From the NCBI RefSeq assembly GCF_003143855.1, contig NZ_QFRK01000027.1, forward strand, positions 26,269 to 90,268: a stretch of DNA of 64,000 bases. The letters are read 5' to 3'. The DNA comes from Streptomyces sp. NWU339. GTDB taxonomy: Bacteria > Actinomycetota > Actinomycetes > Streptomycetales > Streptomycetaceae. Below, in pieces: positions 60,519-64,000 of this stretch (positions are counted from its first letter, which is position 1; each line of letters opens with the position of its first letter). A program made the position numbers and the translations under genes. A model generated the notes under the pieces. That model had not been told where the DNA came from. It worked only from the letters and a program-made list of their open reading frames with translations, and ran no database searches.

Positions 60519-61697
60519 TCAGGCCGGTACCGTGCGCAGACGCAGGGGGGTGGCCGCGGCGGGTTCCGGCAGGCGCAGCCCCCGGCTGCCGGGCGTGATC
60601 GAGCCCAGGACGCTGGGACGGCGGGCGCCGGTGCAGGCCGGGACCGTGCCGGCCAGTCCGTGCGCGGTCAGGTATCCGAGGACGGCGAAGGCGTAGGCCT
60701 CCTTGGCCGCCGACGGCAGCCCGAGGTCGTCGGAGGTCCGCAGCGGGATGCCGTGCAGCGCGGTGCGCAGCATGGACATCAGGGTGGGATTGAGGGTTCC
60801 GCCACCCGAGGCGATGACCTCGCTCGCCCCGGCCGCGCGGACCGCGTCGGCGACCGTGCGGGCGGTGAGGTGGGTGACGGTGGCGACCACGTCCTCGGCC
60901 TGGATCCGGTCGCGGCCGGTCAGGGCGGCTTGCAGGTAGGGCCAGTGGAACAGCTCCTTGCCGGTCGTCTTGGGCGGCGGTTTCGCGTAGTAGGGCTCGT
61001 CGAGGAGACGCTGCAGCAGAGCGGGGTCGACCCTGCCCCGGGCGGCCAGCGTTCCGTCCCGGTCGTATCCCAGCCGACCGTCGGTGAGGGCGTGCACCGC
61101 CGCGTCGACGAGGGCGTTGGCGGGGCCGGAGTCGAAGGCGACCGGGTCACCGGCCGAGCCGGCCACCGTGAGGTTGGCGATTCCCCCGAGGTTCAGGGCG
61201 GCGGGCACACCGGGCCGCCCGCGCAGCCACATCACGTCGACGATGCTCACCAGGGGCGCGCCCTGGCCGCCGGCGGCGACGTCGCGCGTGCGCAGGTCGG
61301 AGACCACCGGGCGGCCGGTGGCCTCGGCGATCCAGGAGGGTGAGCCGATCTGCAGTGTGCCGTGCACCCGGCCCCGCTCGACCCAGTGGTAGACGGTCTG
61401 ACCGTGGGAGACGACGAGGTCGGCGCGTCCGTCGCACAGTTCCCGGTCGGCACGAGTGGCCACGGCGGCGAACGCCTGGCCGATTCGGGTGTCGAGCCGG
61501 CACACGTCCTTCATCGTGGTCGACGCCGGCGGCAGCGCGGCCGCCAGGGCGGCCCGCAACTCTTGTGGGTAGGGGTCGCTCACCAAGCCCAGGGGTGTCA
61601 GCAGCAGACTGTCCCCTTCAAGGGTCAGGTCGGCCGCGGCGGCGTCGACCGCGTCGTGGGACGTCCCCGACATCAGCCCGATGACCCGCATCCTCAT
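60519..61697 (-). CDS. anmK: Anhydro-N-acetylmuramic acid kinase
   Basis: This 392-aa ASKHA-fold kinase phosphorylates 1,6-anhydro-MurNAc with ring opening to MurNAc-6-phosphate, a peptidoglycan recycling step. The signatures are VIGLMSGTSHDAVDAAA at the start, VSHGQTVYHW near 97-106, LNLGGIANLTV near 170, FDSGPANALVDAAV and a C-terminal ASGGGTLNPTLM. ATGs at 61697 and 61691 and a GTG at 61703 are all possible starts; 61697 has the best-placed GAGG. It lies 31 bases downstream of an MFS transporter on the same strand, suggesting joint uptake and phosphorylation. A C-terminal extension of about 30 residues follows the conserved domain. Confidence 0.92.
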   Translation of the reverse strand: MRMRVIGLMSGTSHDAVDAAAADLTLEGDSLLLTPLGLVSDPYPQELRAALAAALPPASTTMKDVCRLDTRIGQAFAAVATRADRELCDGRADLVVSHGQTVYHWVERGRVHGTLQIGSPSWIAEATGRPVVSDLRTRDVAAGGQGAPLVSIVDVMWLRGRPGVPAALNLGGIANLTVAGSAGDPVAFDSGPANALVDAAVHALTDGRLGYDRDGTLAARGRVDPALLQRLLDEPYYAKPPPKTTGKELFHWPYLQAALTGRDRIQAEDVVATVTHLTARTVADAVRAAGASEVIASGGGTLNPTLMSMLRTALHGIPLRTSDDLGLPSAAKEAYAFAVLGYLTAHGLAGTVPACTGARRPSVLGSITPGSRGLRLPEPAAATPLRLRTVPA

Positions 61698-61728
61698 CCT
61701 CACACCTCTTCCCCGGTCCGTACGGCGG

Positions 61729-63093
61729 TCAGTCGCGCAACGCGCGCCGGTGGTCGTCGCCGCGCAGGGTGAGCAGGGCGAGCGTGCTGACGGCACAGGT
61801 CACGACCACGTAGTGGGCGGGGATGTCGATGTTGCCGGTCCGTTTGATCGCTTCGGTGATGATCAGGCCGGCGCATCCGGAGAAGACGGCGTTGGACAGC
61901 GAGTACGCCAGACCGAGGCCGGTGTAGCGGACGCTGGTGGGGAACATCTCCGAGAGCATGGCGGGCCCGGGGCCCGCCATCAACCCGACGGCGGCACCGG
62001 CGGCGAACACCGCGAGGCTCTTGGCGGCCGTCGAGGTGCCGGAATCCTGCAACAGGTGCATCAGAGGGAACGCGAGGACGGCCACGAGCACCGCTCCGGC
62101 CACCATCACCGCGCGGCGGCCGATCCGGTCGCTCAGCGCGCCCGCCGGGATGATGGAGGCCGCGAAGCCCAGGTTGGCGAGGACCGTGGCGATCAGGGCC
62201 TGTTGGAACGAGGTGTTGAGCGTGCTCTGGAGGTAGGACGGCATGACGACGAGGAAGGTGTAGCCGGCCGCCGACCATCCCATGAGCCGCCCGGCACCGA
62301 GTGCGATGGCCTTGGCCACCTCACGTGCGGGGGCAGGTGCCGGCGTCACCGCCTGCGGGCGGCCCCCCGCGCCCGGGGACTGTGTCTGAGTCTGAATTTG
62401 CGTCTGCGTTCGCGTTCGCTGGAAGGACGGGGTCTCCTCCAGCTTCAGCCGCAGCCACAGGGCGGCGAGCCCCAGGGGCAGTGTCAGCAGGAACGGCAGC
62501 CGCCAGCCCCACTCGTTGAGTTCCGGCTCGGTCAGCACGGTGGCCAGCAGCGCGGCCATGCCCGCTCCGGCAAGCAGGCCGAGGGCCACCGTGAAGGACT
62601 GCCAGGACCCGTACAGCCCGCGCCGCCCCGGCGGGGCGAACTCCGTCATGATCGAGACGGCACCGCCGAACTCCCCTCCCGCGGACAGACCCTGGACGAT
62701 GCGCAGCAGCGTGAGCAGCCAGGGGGCCGCGGCACCCAGCGTGGCGTACGTCGGAAGCAGACCGATCAAGGTGGTGGCACCGGTCATCAGCAGGATGACG
62801 AGGATCAGCGTGGGGCGGCGCCCCATCCGGTCGCCCAAGCGGCCGAAGACGGCCGCGCCGACCGGGCGGAAGAAGAAGGCGAGCGCGAAGGACGCATAGG
62901 TTTTGACCAACGCCTCGACGTCGCTTCCGCCCTCGGGTGTGAAGAAGTTGGCGGCGATGATGGTGGCGAAATATCCGTAGACGCCGAACTCGTACCATTC
63001 GATGAAGTTGCCCACCGACCCCGCCACCAGAGCCCTGCGCGATCGCGGCGGTTTGGCGGTTCCCTCGACCGGGCCGTGCACGGGAATGGTCAT
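61729..63093 (-). CDS. MFS transporter, metabolite:H+ symporter (MHS/ProP-like) family
   Basis: This 454-aa permease has twelve predicted membrane segments and MHS-family marks: GNFIEWYEFGVYGYFA in TM1, FFRPVGAAVFGRLGDRMGRR after TM2, LLRIVQGLSAGGEFGGA in TM4-5, and GALSDRIGRRAVM after TM8. The central cytoplasmic loop carries an odd Thr-Gln-rich stretch (TRTQTQIQTQTQ). The ATG at 63093 with an AGAGGG site is preferred over a TTG ten codons earlier. It precedes anmK by 31 bases and may import an anhydro-muramyl sugar or other organic acid-like solute. A candidate promoter patch (TTGAAA) lies near 63156-63161. Confidence 0.9.
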   Translation of the reverse strand: MTIPVHGPVEGTAKPPRSRRALVAGSVGNFIEWYEFGVYGYFATIIAANFFTPEGGSDVEALVKTYASFALAFFFRPVGAAVFGRLGDRMGRRPTLILVILLMTGATTLIGLLPTYATLGAAAPWLLTLLRIVQGLSAGGEFGGAVSIMTEFAPPGRRGLYGSWQSFTVALGLLAGAGMAALLATVLTEPELNEWGWRLPFLLTLPLGLAALWLRLKLEETPSFQRTRTQTQIQTQTQSPGAGGRPQAVTPAPAPAREVAKAIALGAGRLMGWSAAGYTFLVVMPSYLQSTLNTSFQQALIATVLANLGFAASIIPAGALSDRIGRRAVMVAGAVLVAVLAFPLMHLLQDSGTSTAAKSLAVFAAGAAVGLMAGPGPAMLSEMFPTSVRYTGLGLAYSLSNAVFSGCAGLIITEAIKRTGNIDIPAHYVVVTCAVSTLALLTLRGDDHRRALRD

Positions 63094-63228
63094 ACGGCGC
63101 CCTCTCGACGTCATGGATGCCAAGCGGACGGAAGCTTTCCTTGATTGGAAGTTAGTTTCAATGGCCCATCCATCACCTGCCGATAACTTTCACCAACAGC
63201 GCCGGCCGCGTCGACCGGGCCGGGACGA

Positions 63229-63265
63229 AGCCTCCGCCGCTGCGGACCGGCGCACGGCGGAGGCT
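63229..63265 (-). terminator. Terminator of the acyl-CoA carboxylase gene
   Basis: Perfect 11-base arms (63229-63239 and 63255-63265, AGCCTCCGCCG) with a 15-base loop lie about ten bases after the stop of the biotin carboxylase gene. Confidence 0.75.
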
Positions 63266-63274
63266 GAGGCCCCG

Positions 63275-64000
63275 TCAGTCCTTGATCTCGCAGATCACCG
63301 CGCCGGAGGTGACCGACGCGCCCACCTCGGCGCTCAGCCCCTTGACGGTGCCCGAGCGGTGCGCGTTCAGCGGCTGCTCCATCTTCATCGCCTCCAGCAC
63401 CACCACCAGGTCGCCCTCGGCGACCTGCTGCCCCTCCTCCACCGCGACCTTGACGATGGTGCCCTGCATCGGCGAGGCCAGGGCGTCGCCGGAGGCGGCC
63501 GGCCCGGACCGCTTCGCCGCCCGGCGCTTGGGCTTGGCGCCGGCCGCCAGCCCGGTGCGGGCCAGCGACATGCCCAGCGAGGCGGGCAGCGAGACCTCCA
63601 GCCGCTTGCCGCCCACCTCCACCACCACCGTCTCCCGGTCCGCCTCCGCCTCCGCCTCGCCGTCCGGGCCGGCCGTGAACGGCTTGATCTCGTTGACGAA
63701 CTCGGTCTCGATCCACCGGGTGTGCACGGTGAACGGGCCGTCCTGGCCGTGCACCTCGGGGGCGAAGGCCGGATCGGCGACCACGGCGCGGTGGAACGGC
63801 AGGGCGGTGGCCATGCCCTCCACGGTGAACTCGTCCAGGGCGCGGGCGGCGCGCTGCAGCGCCTCGGCGCGGGTGCGGCCGGTGACGATCAGCTTGGCCA
63901 GCAGCGAGTCCCAGGCCGGGCCGATCACGCTGCCGGCCTCCACCCCGGCGTCCAGCCGCACCCCCGGCCCCGACGGCGCGGCGAAGGCGGTGACCGTGCC
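63275..64000 (-). CDS. Acetyl/propionyl-CoA carboxylase alpha chain (biotin carboxylase-BCCP), C-terminal part
   Basis: The visible 241 residues form the C-terminus of an AccA-type alpha chain; the rest lies beyond the right edge. Present are the end of the biotin carboxylase C-domain (GVEAGSVIGPAWDSLLAKLI, EALQRAARALDEFTVEGMAT), an oligomerisation/BT-like linker (FVNEIKPF, VVVEVGGKRLEVSLP), and the biotinyl domain with VLEAMKMEQPLNAHRSG near the end. Such proteins carry biotin and carboxylate it for a partner beta chain, making malonyl- or methylmalonyl-CoA. It is transcribed toward the MFS gene, with a terminator after the stop. Confidence 0.93.
   Translation of the reverse strand, partial: GTVTAFAAPSGPGVRLDAGVEAGSVIGPAWDSLLAKLIVTGRTRAEALQRAARALDEFTVEGMATALPFHRAVVADPAFAPEVHGQDGPFTVHTRWIETEFVNEIKPFTAGPDGEAEAEADRETVVVEVGGKRLEVSLPASLGMSLARTGLAAGAKPKRRAAKRSGPAASGDALASPMQGTIVKVAVEEGQQVAEGDLVVVLEAMKMEQPLNAHRSGTVKGLSAEVGASVTSGAVICEIKD

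Noticed and set aside
1..64000. Mobile elements, CRISPR arrays, attachment sites
   Set aside because: No transposase, integrase, regularly spaced repeats or tRNA-flanking duplications were seen; the tRNA-like gene shows no repeated 3' end in the window.

Overview
The window has the features of a Streptomyces chromosome: very high GC, long antisense shadow frames, GTG starts, a DmdR/IdeR-type iron box, a Methyltransf_19 (DUF574) enzyme of the kind abundant in streptomycetes, and dense secondary and catabolic metabolism. Family and pathway calls come from reading motifs; no database search was run.

Layout. (1) 1-10.6 kb: a minus-strand giant gene running off the left edge, encoding a fatty acyl-AMP ligase-ACP-KS-AT-KR-ACP-C-A-PCP hybrid PKS/NRPS (a lipopeptide-type starter protein). 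It is divergent from a stand-alone FAD-binding protein of the molybdopterin-dehydrogenase family. (2) 10.7-17.3 kb: a GCS2-type glutamate-cysteine ligase family protein, a tRNA-Gly-like gene with an aberrant T-loop, a decayed MFS pseudogene, and pyruvate carboxylase. (3) 17.3-26.8 kb: questin-oxidase-like and AhpD-like proteins, a PucR-type regulator divergent from a DadA-type dehydrogenase, a YceI protein, a RibD/DHFR-type reductase, a secreted PQQ-type sugar dehydrogenase and a TetR regulator.

(4) 26.8-43.2 kb: an aromatic catabolic region. One minus-strand operon encodes an SDR, a serine hydrolase and a self-sufficient CYP116B-type P450-reductase fusion. The plus strand encodes PobA (4-hydroxybenzoate 3-monooxygenase), an HD hydrolase, an IclR regulator and an eight-gene operon: P450, ATP-grasp subunit, PEP-synthase-like His-domain subunit, SDR, ferredoxin, ferredoxin reductase, HD phosphohydrolase, aldehyde dehydrogenase. 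This set matches the Corynebacterium cre pathway, in which 4-cresol is phosphorylated, the methyl group is oxidised stepwise on the phosphate-protected ring, and the phosphate is removed to give 4-hydroxybenzoate. PobA would then make protocatechuate. Related TTCC-N7-GGAA motifs lie before both pobA and the P450 operon.

(5) 43.2-54 kb: a DinB-like protein, then a secreted PA14-GH2-LamG glycosidase facing a YtfQ-YtfR-YtfT-YjfF-type sugar ABC operon and a LacI regulator. LacI-type operators with a shared core lie before the glycosidase, the binding protein and the regulator, suggesting one regulon, plausibly for galactofuranose. (6) 54-58 kb: an iron-siderophore ABC importer (ATPase, two permeases, divergent lipoprotein) with an iron box between the divergent arms. 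(7) 58-64 kb: a DUF574 methyltransferase, a secreted endonuclease/exonuclease/phosphatase-family protein, an ABM-domain protein, AnmK with an MHS-family transporter, and the C-terminal part of a biotin-containing acyl-CoA carboxylase subunit cut by the right edge.

Perfect or near-perfect hairpins sit between most convergent gene pairs and act as candidate bidirectional terminators. No insertion sequence, CRISPR array, rRNA or phage gene was seen.
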